DNA of 64,000 nucleotides from Trichobilharzia regenti (GCA_944472135.2 OX235270.1:143235632-143299631), one strand, 5' to 3'; shown: positions 34,699-45,720, counted from the first letter of the stretch. Numbers and translations are program-made. Notes: generated by a model from the letters alone, not told the origin.

Positions 34699-34787
34699 TT
34701 TCTATAGTTTTGGTTTGTAAGGATTAGTTATGTTTTACGATCAACTCGTAAAACATAACTAATCCTTACAAACCAAAACTATAGAAA
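34699..34787. repeat. 42-bp perfect inverted repeat
   Basis: Arms 34699-34740 and 34746-34787 are exact complements with a 5-base loop (TCAAC). The right arm is the start of the adjacent family B SINE, so the left arm is an inverted copy of the SINE edge. Confidence 0.9.
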
Positions 34788-35148
34788 GTTAATCTGATGC
34801 TCGCTAGTGACTTGCTACAGGTTGGAGTTTCCTGAGTTCTAGTGAGAAGTCGTGACCAGTGAGGTCCAATTAGATGTCACGTGTGTGGATGGATGTCCCA
34901 CCAACGACAATGGTTGGGGTCGCGCTAAATCACGAATTGGTAGAAGTTAGAATTCACGAGCCATTGAATCGGGTCCCAGTGGCTGAATGGTATACGAGAT
35001 TGCCTTGTAACCGGAAGGTCCTGGGTTCGAATCCCAGTGGGTGCGTACTGCCGATGATTCCCAAACTAGGATGAAACAGCAGCTGTCCAGTACTCCCTGG
35101 TTTTCAATGGTTCTCTAACTGATATCAATCCGTGATCAACTCGTAAAA
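34741..35148 (+). repeat. hammerhead-type SINE (family B), near full length
   Basis: Head (CTGATGCTCGCTAGTGAC), tRNA-like part (B box GGTTCGAATCCC) and ribozyme-like part (35046-35100: helix I GTACTG/CAGTAC, core CCGATGA, GAAA) are present. The word TCAACTCGTAAAA occurs at 34741 and 35136, 395 bases apart. Confidence 0.7.
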
Positions 35149-35354
35149 TAATAATTATTATTATCTTCATTATTAGTATTTTATTATCTAACAGGTCACT
35201 GAAAATGATGAAATTTACCTTTTAGGTTTCAAAAAAGTGAAAAATTATTCCAACAGTCGTACGTTGACTTCATACTCACAGTGTTTACCAGTCTACTAGA
35301 TGAAATATAAAAGTAATTATCGTATTAAATCATACAAATACAGCATATATATAT
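35149..35354. other. unassigned AT-rich sequence
   Basis: No feature besides a TA run at about 35345-35355 where the CR1 copy begins. Confidence 0.3.
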
Positions 35355-35356
35355 AC

Positions 35357-37160
35357 CTGATGGTATACCTGCATATGTTCTAAAACACTGCTTTATGTTC
35401 TCCTCTAATTAACATCCTAAATGCTTCTTTCTCCGAAAACGTTATACATGTTCCATGGAAAGACATTAAAATAGTCCCTGTCCCTAAAGCTGGCAATAGC
35501 AAGAACGTAAAGTTCAGACCCACTGCCATTACTTCCCCGTTTCTAAAGCTTATGGAAAAACTAGTACTTCTTAAACTCGAACCCTCCCTTAAAAGCTTCG
35601 AAGACCCCAAACAATTTGCCTACAGACAGGGTAGGAGTACTTTAGACGCTGCAGCCGTCTTACACAACAGTATCGTCTCATCATTAGATAAAGGTGCCAA
35701 ATACGTCCGCTGCACGTTTCTTGACTTCACTTCTGCTTTCGACTCTGTACCTAGATGTCTCTTGCTAAATAAGCTCTCCATGAAACAAACCGAGTCCTGG
35801 GTCACTAACTGGTTACATTCCTATTTTTCAAACAGAATGCAGTACACCGTATACAAAGGCAAATCCTCCTCTGCTGTGCTCACTGAAGCTGGTGTCCCCC
35901 AAGGTGCTGTACTTTCCCCACTTCTCTTTTCTTTCTTTCTTTCTTTCCTTCTACATGACCTACCATCTTCAAATGACATTAACTTTGTCAAATATGCTGA
36001 TGACCTAACTGTATCTTTACCTGTCAAATGTCAAAGTGACTGCTCTAAACTAAATGGCTTCTTATCGGAAATTAGCCAATGGTCCAAGGAAAACGGTCTA
36101 ACCTTAAACCCCTCCAAATGCCAAACAGTTAATTTCACCCTTAGGCATAAATCTGACCTAAACAAACTGGTTAGCACTCACGAGGTGTGCAACATAGATG
36201 GCAGAGAAATAGAAACCAAGTCGGAAATTAAATACCTAGGCGTCACTCTATCTTCTGATCTTTCCTGGTCGTCTCATATCTTGACGATTTCTAAGAAAAT
36301 ATTCCGTCTTACCTTCTACATCAAGAAGTTAAGACATTCTGGTGTAACCCAACCCTTACTCCTACAATTTGTTAACTCCCGTATTCTGCCTATTATTCTC
36401 TATTGTTCCCCCTTAGTCTTTCCTGGGCTATTGAAGAAAGACTATACCTTATTACGTAGGATGTTAAAGGTTGTCAGCAGGGTAAGCAGTTTGCCACTTA
36501 GCCAGCTTGTTAATATTCTGGTGGACAGGCATATGGACTCATGTGAAAAATGGGCGAAATCCATTTTATCTGACTCACAACACCCTCTACATTCACAACT
36601 CTCCCCATGTATCTCTTCAGGGAAAACAAGAAGCCTATATAGGAAACTATATGCCCGCACTAGTAAGTACAAAAACTCATCCATACCCTACCTAGCCCGT
36701 GTTCTGTGCGATAAAGAATGCATCAGGCATGAAACCTTTAACTTATTAAATAGTCAGTAGAACCAATGGATCTCGTCTTTCCAACTCACATCATTTATAG
36801 GTACAACGTTTTCTCGCTCTTCATTCTGTATTTTATTTTTGTTATGTGCTGTTTTGTTTCTCTCTTCCTTGCAAACTCTACTTAAAACATTCTTGTTCGT
36901 TCTTTCACACTCTGTATATCTCGACCAGTAAATATGCTAGTAGTATCTACTTTTCTAACACCTTCAAACACTGTTTAAATTTGGCTTTGCTACTGACATG
37001 CTAATATGTTGTGGTCAAAACTGAGATAACTTTAATCTATGTAGAACTCTATTTATTGTTAACGTACTAACTGGATGCAGTATTGTAGTAAAATGCTGAG
37101 AATTCCATTCTGTATCACAAGTACTGATTTGGAATAAAGCTATTATCTTATCTTATCTTA
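35357..37160 (+). mobile_element. CR1-like LINE, 5'-truncated, longest RT frame in the window
   Basis: The copy starts at PDGIPAYVLKHC (35357), shifts by one frame near 35393 and then stays open from about 35396 to the stop at 36760. The RT blocks are in order: PFLKLMEKLVL, FLDFTSAFDSVPR (motif A), EAGVPQGAVLSPLLFSFF (motif B), FVKYADDLTVSLP (motif C with both Asp), LNPSKCQ, IKYLGVTLSSDLSW. A 3' region of 400 bases ends GAATTCCATTCTGTATCACAAGTACTG...GGAATAAAGC and a TTATC repeat. The endonuclease is missing, so it cannot move by itself. Confidence 0.85.
35411..36760 (+). pseudogene. CR1-type reverse transcriptase, truncated but open frame
   Basis: The first methionine is at 35552 (402 codons), but similarity to the copy at 16422-18091 reaches back to at least NILNASFSENVI at 35411 in the same frame. 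The catalytic YADD is at about 35995. The protein lacks the apurinic endonuclease and N-terminal parts of a normal CR1 ORF2. It is an old truncated copy with an accidentally intact RT; expression is unlikely but not excluded. Confidence 0.8.
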
Positions 37161-37164
37161 AAGT

Positions 37165-38135
37165 AATCGATAAAGGGAAACTTACGGAATCATAGAAGTG
37201 AAGACGGGAGTAAGAAAAGCCGGCTGCCCACTACTATCCCCAATGATTTTCCTGATTGCAGTACACTGGATAATGCGACAGACAGTGTGAAACGAGGAAA
37301 CTGAACTTCACCGATGATATATGTCCGATTTCTCACAAACTGGAAGATATGCAAGTGAAAAGCAACAAGTTGGCAGAAGAAGATGGGACTTCAGGTGAAC
37401 ATAGAGAAAACAGATGCCGTGATAAAGATTCCTAGCCAACAGCGACAACAACAAAAGCAGACAACAATCAACCATTATAAATGGGGGGGGAGAAATCTAA
37501 AAGAAGCAACCTCCCTTACCTACCCACCAACCTGGGAAGCATCGTTTCAACCACATTCGGACGGAACTGACAAGAATATCAAAGTAAGGATCAGGAAATC
37601 AAAGCAAGCTTTCATTACTCTCAAGTCTGTGTGGAGGTCAACAGCACTCGGCATCAAAAATAAGATCCGGATTTTCAACTCCAATGTGAAGTCAATGCTA
37701 TTATACGGATCAAAGACTTGGCGCGGCATCACATAGGGCACTTCAAACAAACTACATACTTTCATCAACAGCTGTCTTCGCTCAATACTCAAGATCAGAT
37801 GGCCGGCAAGAAATGATCACCAACAGGCTGAGATCTTTGGGGGCAGACAAACCAAGAACCAATTGTGTAACAAATGTGTAGGAAGAAATGAAGGTGGATT
37901 GTCCATACTCTGAGAAAAGAAACTATCAAGTGACATCACTTGACAGGCCACTGCTCGAGTGGAACCAGAATGGAAAGCGGCGAGTTTGTCGTCAGTGAGA
38001 GAGTGACATGGAGGAGATCATGTGAAGAGGAGATGAAAGCATGTGGGCAGATGTGCAGCGAGGTGAGACCGTTGGCAGATAACAGAACGCAGTGGAGACG
38101 TGCAGCTGAAGCCCTATGTTCCTCTTGGAATTAGA
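37165..38135 (+). mobile_element. RTE-like LINE fragment
   Basis: The plus strand carries the end of the RT domain (VKTGVRKAGCPLLSPMIFLIAVHW, about 37200-37270), VNIEKT (37398), a Gln-rich linker, KVRIRKSKQAFITLKSVWRS, RIFNSNVKSMLLYGSKTWR and the final blocks, ending GCCCTATGTTCCTCTTGGAATTAG at 38134. It directly follows the CR1 copy. Frameshifts are present. Confidence 0.75.
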
Positions 38136-38149
38136 GAAAATAATAATAT

Positions 38150-38480
38150 ACATCTACCGATCTTCTACATGCATACAGCTGGAATTCCTACTGTAGACAC
38201 TTGGTCAGTTAGTTACTTTGAGTTCCAAACTTTGTGACATGTGGATGCACACACTCTGTCATTTTCAGATTTCCAACCTGGGCAGTTTCTTTTTATAACG
38301 AAATCAAAACATTTATTTTGATGCTCACAAAACTTTCTAATTTTGTTTATATATTCCTATTATTTTCATCGCTGAAGTTGATTGGTAGTAGCATTGATGG
38401 AGAAGATTTGTAACTCAACTGGATAATTTTGATGCAGTTGTGTTCTCTGAGCTGGATGGTTTATTTGCGAAGCTCTGCAG
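38150..38480. other. unassigned sequence
   Basis: The end near 38430-38480 (GTTGTGTTCTCTGAGCTGG) recurs near 43365-43385, so a further repeat family may be present. Confidence 0.35.
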
Positions 38481-38485
38481 CACAT

Positions 38486-38692
38486 GTTTCAATTTGAAGT
38501 GAGCTTTTAGATTTCTCCACGAGCATTTTATTAGTCATCTCTCCTGGTGACCGTGAACGTGATTGGTTGTTTTTGTGTGTTTTCACATCTTCCAGGCTAC
38601 TTGTATTGGCACCAGTCATGTCCGAGGTCACCGGGAGAGATGACTAATAAACTGCTCGTGGAGAAATCTAAAAGCTCACCTCAAATTGATGC
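38486..38692. repeat. inverted repeat with about 67-base arms (fold-back structure)
   Basis: The arms at about 38486-38552 and 38626-38692 are near-complements (GAGCTTTTAGATTTCTCCAC against GTGGAGAAATCTAAAAGCTC), with a loop of about 73 bases. No frame is present. Confidence 0.8.
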
Positions 38693-38787
38693 GCTGAAGA
38701 TGTTGCCTAGTAGGGCAATGAAAGCTTCGGAAATACACTACCCACCCCACAGAACACAACCACATCGAAATCATCCACTTGATCTAT

Positions 38788-38976
38788 TTATTATTTTTTT
38801 ATTACAGCTTGATTCTACACCGTATTTTTGATACAAGTATGGATTTTTAAGCATGGATATCGGTAGCCCGAATTTCGCAGGCCAACTATAGATATCAGGT
38901 GTGCGTCGGCGTGAGCTCGAACCCCGGACCATGTGTATGGTCGGTGAGAGTCCTAACCACTGTGCCACCGACGCAC
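38788..38976 (-). repeat. tRNA-derived SINE, family A
   Basis: The minus strand has the complete family layout with B box GGTTCGAGCTC and CR1-like tail. Confidence 0.8.
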
Positions 38977-39660
38977 ATCTTTTCCATCGGTGAATTCAAT
39001 TACTTGAGCTTTACAATCGCATTTATATACATTTTTTTGACGAAAGAGCTTAGTAACCAAAGTAATCAATTGTCACAACAACAGTTGTTAATATTGGTCA
39101 AAGCACAGAAGAAGTTGGGTAAGTGTATCAGAGTTACGTGGTAAGATGAGTAATTTAATGAGTGAGTTTTAATCAAGATACACATGGAAAGGAATTAAAA
39201 TGTAGAATTACGCAAGATTTATGAAGAAGTACAAGAGTCATAAGGTGTTAGAAAACCAAACAAACAAAAATCAAGTTAGTAGAAGTCAACAAGTTTGTTA
39301 ACATGACAATTAGAAGTGGTTGAACAATTTTCTTTTGTATGCACAGCTCCGGTTTCTCTATCTGAATGGCAAGGGCATCGTTTTGTTTATCATACTCACA
39401 GGTCTACTATAACCATCCTTCAGTTAATCAAATTAAAGAAACTTCTTTTTCTTGTTCAATAAACATTTTGTTTTCCTCAAAAAGCGTGTTTCATACGACA
39501 CCCACTTCATGCATTTACAGTTCTGTAAACAGGCTTCAAAATTGAAATAGGTGCATTGAATTTAATGTCTTACAAATGAGGACAACATTTAAATTGATGT
39601 TAACAAACTGCGTTAAGTAGTTTATTCTATTCTATCAGACAGCCAGATTGTGTCTTTTAC
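38977..39660. other. unassigned sequence
   Basis: AT-rich; no feature identified. Confidence 0.3.
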
Positions 39661-39665
39661 CTCCG

Positions 39666-39859
39666 TGTGGTGATTGACAATTTCTATCTCTGTATTGTTT
39701 AAGTACTTACTGTTGATTGCTAATATGTTTCATATATGAATTGCATTAGAATTCCGCTAAATACAAATTCCTGAATCCCGCCCTCTCTGTGTTTTGTTTG
39801 GATTCTTGTAATTCGGTCATCTCGAAATACTAATACTACGATTACACTAAATTACTACA
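39666..39859 (+). repeat. left LTR of the gypsy-type element
   Basis: It begins TGTGGTGATTGAC and ends TTACTACA. It differs from the right LTR in CCC against TCC (about 39779) and CACTAA against CAATAA (about 39845). Confidence 0.88.
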
Positions 39860-39872
39860 AATTGGCGTCGCG

Positions 39873-41315
39873 ATGGAACTAAATAACCTGGAAAAACTTC
39901 CTATAAATGCTACCCCGCGGGAGATTGCTGATTATTTTGAATGCTTCGATGCGTGGTGCATTTCAAAGAATGTTCGGGATGACAAAATACCAGCACATTT
40001 CATCACTGCTATTGGGCTAGATGCATATAGCCTAGTGAAGAATCTGTCATTTCCAGATAAACCTATTTCTCTGTCATATGTCAAGATTCGTGAACTTCTG
40101 AAAAATCACTTTCATGTAACTACATTTGAGACCAGAGAGAGGGCTCAATTCCATAAACTGGTTCGTGCTCCCAACCAGAGGATTAGAGACTTTATTCTGC
40201 AACTCTAAATACAAGCTTCAAAGTGTAACTTTGGAGATCAGCTGCATACTCAACTACGTGATCGTCTAATTGCTGGAATCAATATTCCTAAGTTAGAGAA
40301 AGAGTTAATTCAGATTCCTTCTTGTACTTTTCAAACTGCTAAAGATTTATGTATTACATATGAAGATGTCAATAATGAATACTCTGCTCCCACTACGTCA
40401 GTATCTGATGTCATGCTTTCTAAAGTCGAAAATACAAGTGGTCATGGAAAGCAATCCAAACTGCCGTCCACAGGTAATAGAATGCAGCGAGAGATCAAAA
40501 ACATTAAACCGTGTTTTTCCTGTGGAAAGTTACATCTACGAAGCACTTGCCGTTTTCGGGGTGCTAAGTGTCACAAATGTGGTAAAGTTGGACACATCAA
40601 GACTGTTTGCAGAAGTTCGAATACTTATGTTACTCAGAATTCTTATAATTCTCCCAATCTGTCTAGTAAAATGGAGTCAATGTGTCTTTCAACTTTTCAA
40701 AATACTCAATCTCATCCAATGAAAACCTCCACTACAAGTTCGGCAACTCAAGTGTCAACTGTTTCCAAAAATGAGGTAGCCGAGTTACAATGCGAACTGT
40801 CGAAAACACGAGAAAAACTGAATGAGATGAGAGAGCAACTGATTAAAATGGAGGAATTGTTGCATATGCATAGACTGCGTCTGTCGAATGCAGAGCATAC
40901 AAGTACCCGTGAAAGTCCTGCAAAACTTTTCAAATCTCGAATTCTCAAAAAGCATCTGATGTCCACGACTTCTAATGTACATTATTACAAAGGGAATGAC
41001 TACAGACCTTCTGTTGGAATTATACTACAAAAAATGGGAAATCGAGTGGTGAAGATATTAGACATCAAAGATCACTCAGTTCATAACGGACACCTGGACA
41101 AAGTGACAATAAATGAAGTAGGTCGTTCCAATTATAATATTATTAATTCCGCTACTAATCCTGATTTTGTAGATAATTCTGAAATAAGTCCAGATAACAG
41201 TGATGAAGATAATATCACAGAATCAGTTAGAAGGTCGCAGCTACTTGCAAGCAAACCGAGACATCGTTATAAATACGCAAGGAGATATTCGACGTGTGGC
41301 GGATGTGGTGATTGA
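39873..41315 (+). pseudogene. gag joined in frame to integrase C-terminal tail, one internal stop
   Basis: The frame has 480 codons, broken only by TAA at codon 112 (40206-40208). Residues 1-about 190 look like a gypsy capsid region (KNVRDDKIPAHFITAIG). About 210-245 has two zinc-knuckle motifs: CFSCGKLHLRSTC (C-x2-C-x3-H-x4-C, one residue short) and CHKCGKVGHIKTVC (canonical CCHC). About 292-330 is charged and probably coiled coil. About 368-405 (DYRPSVGIILQKMGNRVVKILD) resembles the GPY/F-type end of gypsy integrases, and the last residues (ASKPRHRYKYARRYSTCGGCGD) the usual tail. The catalytic parts in between are deleted without loss of frame. The start ATG lies inside the presumed primer-binding site. 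Confidence 0.75.
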
Positions 41316-41497
41316 CAATTTCTATCTCTGTATTGTTTAAGTACTTACTGTTGATTGCTAATATGTTTCATATATGAATTGCATTAGAATTCCGCTAAAT
41401 ACAAATTCCTGAATTCCGCCCTCTCTGTGTTTTGTTTGGATTCTTGTAATTCGGTCATCTCGAAATACTAATACTACGATTACAATAAATTACTACA
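41304..41497 (+). repeat. right LTR of the gypsy-type element
   Basis: It has the same length as the left LTR. The internal frame runs into its first bases and stops at 41315. Confidence 0.88.
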
Positions 41498-41502
41498 CTC
41501 CG

Positions 41503-42058
41503 ATAGAGTCTTGCCACTTTTTATTTAGAGCGGGAGAACTACTATAAATAAATAGGCACAGATCAGGACGATCGCCACTATCCAGTGTTTAGAAACAGAA
41601 AACAGACTTTGAGCTTGTTCAGTTTTCTCAGTATAATAAAGTTGTGTACAGCCTCAAAAACTGATCGTAAAGTAGACAGACTTCAACAACTTTTGTCTTT
41701 CTTGCACAATCCAAACCTGACTGTACTCTAGGTGACCTAATTATATTTATTAGGTGCATAATTGGATGAATTAACGTCTTCTGATGGAGATTTCTAATTT
41801 GAGGTCTGTACATTAACACTGTTCTTCCTGTCATACTGGTTTCACGCTAAGTGTAGGTAACAAAAATCTTATGCGTGTATTTCAAAAATCCATTTGCAGA
41901 GTAAACTTACTGTTAAACAGTATGTGGTACACTTATTTTTATTTTTAAATTTAAACCTCCGGGCCAATCGTTTTAGCCCTTTTTGTTATGGTAATTTACA
42001 CTGCTTCATATGGTGATCATCAGATGTAGAATTAGCGTTCGTTCTGTTCAACAGACAC
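41503..42058. other. unassigned sequence
   Basis: Right flank of the LTR element; no feature recognised. Confidence 0.3.
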
Positions 42059-42059
42059 A

Positions 42060-43440
42060 GATTATTATTATTGTTCCCTTGGATTCTGAGTGAAACATGG
42101 GGTTTCAACAGAGCGTCTCCACTTTGTCCAATTCTCTACAGTCCCCTTTAGCGGGTCCCACGATTGCCCATAATCTCTGATCTCCGCCTCGCACGATTCC
42201 TTCCATGCCACCCTCACATGACTCACTCGTCGTTTCCCATTCGGGTTCGACTTGAGCGATAACCTGGCATATGATATATAATCAGACGGTCTTCTCAGCG
42301 TGTACCCAATCCGTCTGCATTTTCTTCACAATATTTTCTGAGCAACAGGTTCTTCAACGACTTGTTCTCATAGTTTCTTTTGTTGCTAATTCATTCTGAC
42401 TGGCCATTTGTTCTTCAGTATGGAACCAGCGAAGTGGGGAAGCTGTTGATAAAAGTCTGTAAATGGGTGTTAGAAATGCCTTTCATGACGCGCTGGCCAT
42501 GTTTCTGACCCATATTTATAAAAACTGAATAACTTGACATTGGTGTTGAAAATCCGGATCTTGTTATTTCTGCTGTGGAGTGCAGAAGATTTCCAAACTT
42601 TTTTTAGGTTGGTGAAGGCGTATCTTGTCTTTCTGATTCTGGCTGGTTGTGACACCTTCATCCGTTCCGACTGTGATTGAAACATTGCTTCCTAGCTAAT
42701 TGGAGGAAGTGACTTCATTCAGATCTCTTCCTTTAAAGGTGATTGGTGCTAGTTGTTGTTGCTGTTGGCTGATTATCTTCATCACCTCCATCGTCTCTAT
42801 ATTCACCCCTGGAGTTCTGTCTTCGCTATCTCAGCCTATTCAGCCAGTTTGCTTATTTTCGCCTACAAGTCTTGGAGTTTGTGTGACATTAGGCGTAAAT
42901 CATCTGCTAGATCCAGATCTTCTAGAGTCTTCTTATCGGCCCAGCATATTTCTGTCTCCTCGCTCCCGCCACAGAGTCTGACGCATAATTCAGCTCACCA
43001 CAATTAAGAATATCATCAGTGATAGCAGACTGGCAGTTTTGTCTTACTCTTGTCATCACTTCAAATGTTCTGCTGACTTTTCCTTTGTGGATTACGTGAC
43101 ACTTACCATTGCTACATATCTGTTGAATGAGGTTGATGAAGACTTGAACACTGCACGCCTTGAATGTTGAAGTAGTCTGCAGATTACTTTGTTATCAAAG
43201 CTGTCCGAAGCCTTTCCGAAGTCAATGAGCTTGAGAAGGAGGTTTAACTGCACTTCTATGCTTTGTTAGATGACTTTGCGTAGAGTTGCTATTTGATCCA
43301 CACATGATTTGCCTTTTCTGAATCCAGCTTTTTTCGGTGGGCAGAGTTCTACTTCACAATTAGTTGTATTCTCTGAGCTGGTTGGTTTAATTGCAGAGCT
43401 TTCGTCGTCCTTCTGGACAACATCTTCAGCACAAGTTCTA
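42060..43440 (-). mobile_element. RTE-like LINE fragment
   Basis: The minus strand runs from an RT relic (about 43330-43000: gene order FGKASDS, GVRQ..., then IDDILNCGELNYASDS) through a Gln-rich linker and KVSQPARIRKTRYAFTNLKKVWKS, NKIRIFNTNVKL to the 3' tail with TTGAAACCCCATGTTTCACT and AATAATAAT at 42062-42072. The frame is destroyed. Confidence 0.7.
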
Positions 43441-43589
43441 GCATAAAATGAACTGATTTAAATCCCCAATGAATGATAGAATGCCATCACCTGGTTACCA
43501 TCTTCGTGGCTGGCAGTTGATTTACATTTGTACTGATCAATATTTTATTGACTTGAATTTTAAAGTTTCTCGTCACATGATTTACCTTT

Positions 43590-44640
43590 TATCAGTTGGT
43601 AGATTTAGTCTATATTAACATGTTTGTTAATCACATATTCGTTTGAGTACCAGGCTTCTGAGAATTCTCTGGCACTTTTGGTGTTCTCCCTGTTTAAAAT
43701 TTTGACATTATTCCAATCAAACTGGTGTTCATAATTATCTACATGCATTGATACGCAAGAATATATATCATGCCTTTTCACAGTTAATTTGTATTCCTGG
43801 ATTCCGAATCGAAGGGGACACCCACTTTGGCCGATGTAATGTCTGTTACAGTTCATATAGTTAATTTTGTAAATAGGATTAGTTTCGTCTTCTTTTTCTG
43901 TTGGATCTTTCGGTTTGCACAATATCGAATGAAGTGATTGAGATGACTGGCTTGTGTGCTACATCTGTTTCAAACGGTTTCAATATTCCAGCTGTTATTT
44001 TAGAGATATTTCTTACAGATGATAGGATGAATTTTCTTGTAGTCTTTGATGATGATTTCTTGTCGGTGTTGTGACTCGATTTGAAACACTTTTTGATGAA
44101 ACTTTTGGATAACCATTCTTTTTGAAGACCGTTTGTAAGTATTTTTCTTCCATTCTTTTCAACTCTGGAGTGCTACATTGTGTTTGAATTCTTTTAAACA
44201 ATGTCTACACACAGTTTCTTTTGTAAGTGAGTGATTGGATTATTGCTAGTATAGTTGAGTATTTGATCTGTGTGTGCATTGATTTTCTATATGCTTGTGT
44301 TTTTAAATTTCTTGTGTTAGTTCTCCTGATTAAGACTTCTAAAAATGGGATTTTGTTATCTAATTCTTCTTCTTCTCTTGTGAATTTAATGTCTTCAAAT
44401 ATGTTGTTTATTCATTTATTGGTGTACTGTAAATCACATTTCTTTTAATTATTACAAATTTATCATCAACGTGACGTACCCAGACTTTTGGTTTAATTAT
44501 AGGTAGAGCTATTAAATCTAGTCGCTGCAGGACGGCATGAGTTCTGCTTGCAATGCACCTTTTATTACTTCCAGGATAATGAGAATTGGTATTTCTACTT
44601 GGCATGGACAAGAGTATGATTCCGCACCAGATTAATTTTC
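43590..44640 (-). mobile_element. Penelope-like element, RT motif C to GIY-YIG
   Basis: On the minus strand: KPKVWVRHVDDKFVIIKRN (44530-44430), in which both catalytic Asp of motif C survive, then PLE post-RT blocks (KRIQTQCSTPELKRMEEKYL, KNGYPKVSSKS, 44190-44080), then the nuclease CNRHYIGQSGCPLRFGIQEYK (43860-43790) with the GIY-YIG motif and E-H-containing continuation to 43605. Stops separate the blocks. The nuclease part is open for about 105 codons. Confidence 0.75.
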
Positions 44641-44689
44641 TGTATACTTATTTCACGTAAAATAACTAAACTGCTACTGAAGTTGATGC

Positions 44690-45200
44690 TAAGTTGAATC
44701 ATTTGAGAATTTTCGTTCAAGCAAAAGATACATGGTTGATACTTTCATCGTATGTGACAAAGATGCCAACATGAAAATTATGAGGAACTAGTTCAGTAAT
44801 TGCAATCACCAATATCAAGTTTACATTGGAATCCCAGAATAACTTTGGATTTCATTTTTGGATGATTTTATTTTGAAAATAAAATATGATGGTTTCGCAC
44901 AGAGATGAATCTACAGGATTGCAATACTTAGATTCCTTTGACAGGAAAGAGAAACCTGATGCATTCCTTATCTTCAAGAATTAAAGTGATTTGGATCAGT
45001 GATACAATCGAGTAAGTCATTTTTCAAATGGACGCCCTACACGATTCATTGACCAAAATATAAGACTAAGACAGCAGTTCTTAAGAATCCACACAGTTAT
45101 CTTCAAATGTTGGATTTAATAACGATACCACAGCCTAAATTCTGAAGAATCGTTTATCCTTAAGGTTGAACTAATTATTGTTTTCATCTGAGCAGGTTGC
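44690..45200 (+). mobile_element. Penelope-like element, RT motif C fragment on plus strand
   Basis: The plus strand reads YMVDTFIVCDKDANMKIMRN, stop, FSNCNHQYQVYIGIPE, stop, LWISFLDDFILKIKYDGFAQR, the block that in other copies follows motif C (here YMVD instead of YVDD). GRPTRFIDQNIRLRQQFL follows at about 45035. It lies back to back with the minus-strand PLE at 43590-44640. Confidence 0.65.
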
Positions 45201-45339
45201 GCTTCACTTTGTAGATTACTTTGAAACAGAAATTTGCTGAGGTAGAGGAGTTATTGTTGAAAAGGTTTTCAATAATTGAACTGCTTTTTACAACTATATG
45301 AGATAGTGTTGTTGAACACTTTTAGACTCGATACGCACC

Positions 45340-45720
45340 GAACCACTAGCATACTTGGTTTCAGTGGAGCAGATGAACTAATGTAGATACACAGAAATAG
45401 TCAGGTGTGTGATCTTATCTTTTGGGCTTAAGGAGACAGGTGGAAAAACACAGAACATCACTCCTGACGTTTCTACGAAGAATATTCTTCTCAACGATGT
45501 TGAAATCCACCCCCTTCGCTTAAGGAGATGGCAAATTGGATTATTCTTGAAATTAAGGCTCATTTAAAATTTCTTTCCTGGGACTAATGACACCTTATAT
45601 CTCTAAATTTTTGGTTACGTATTCTTGTCAATAAATCTCACCAGATATCCAAAAGTTCTAATTCTTCTTCTACATATTCAGAGATGAAAATATGTCAGAC
45701 ATGAGTGGTAAGTGAGAAAA
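45340..45720 (-). mobile_element. probable Penelope-like element fragment
   Basis: The minus strand shows SLSPKDKITHLTISVYLH (45440-45385), similar to DKLPNFASSMCIYQ, and a possible EEELELLDIW block near 45690. Weakly supported. Confidence 0.4.

Larger units (their letters stand above)
39666..41497 (+). mobile_element. non-autonomous Ty3/gypsy-type LTR retrotransposon, complete
   Basis: Two 194-bp LTRs (39666-39859, 41304-41497; TG...CA ends) flank 1444 bases. The duplicated target CTCCG stands at 39661-39665 and 41498-41502. The LTRs differ at two places that I could find. A candidate primer-binding site TGGCGTCGCGATGG begins three bases after the left LTR. The inside holds gag joined to the last part of the integrase; protease, RT, RNase H and the catalytic integrase core are missing, so it needs a helper element. 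Confidence 0.88.

Noticed and set aside
35552..36760. The 402-codon CR1 reverse transcriptase as a host gene
   Set aside because: Its blocks and the 3' region match two other LINE copies in the window, and it is 5'-truncated with a frameshift at its start.
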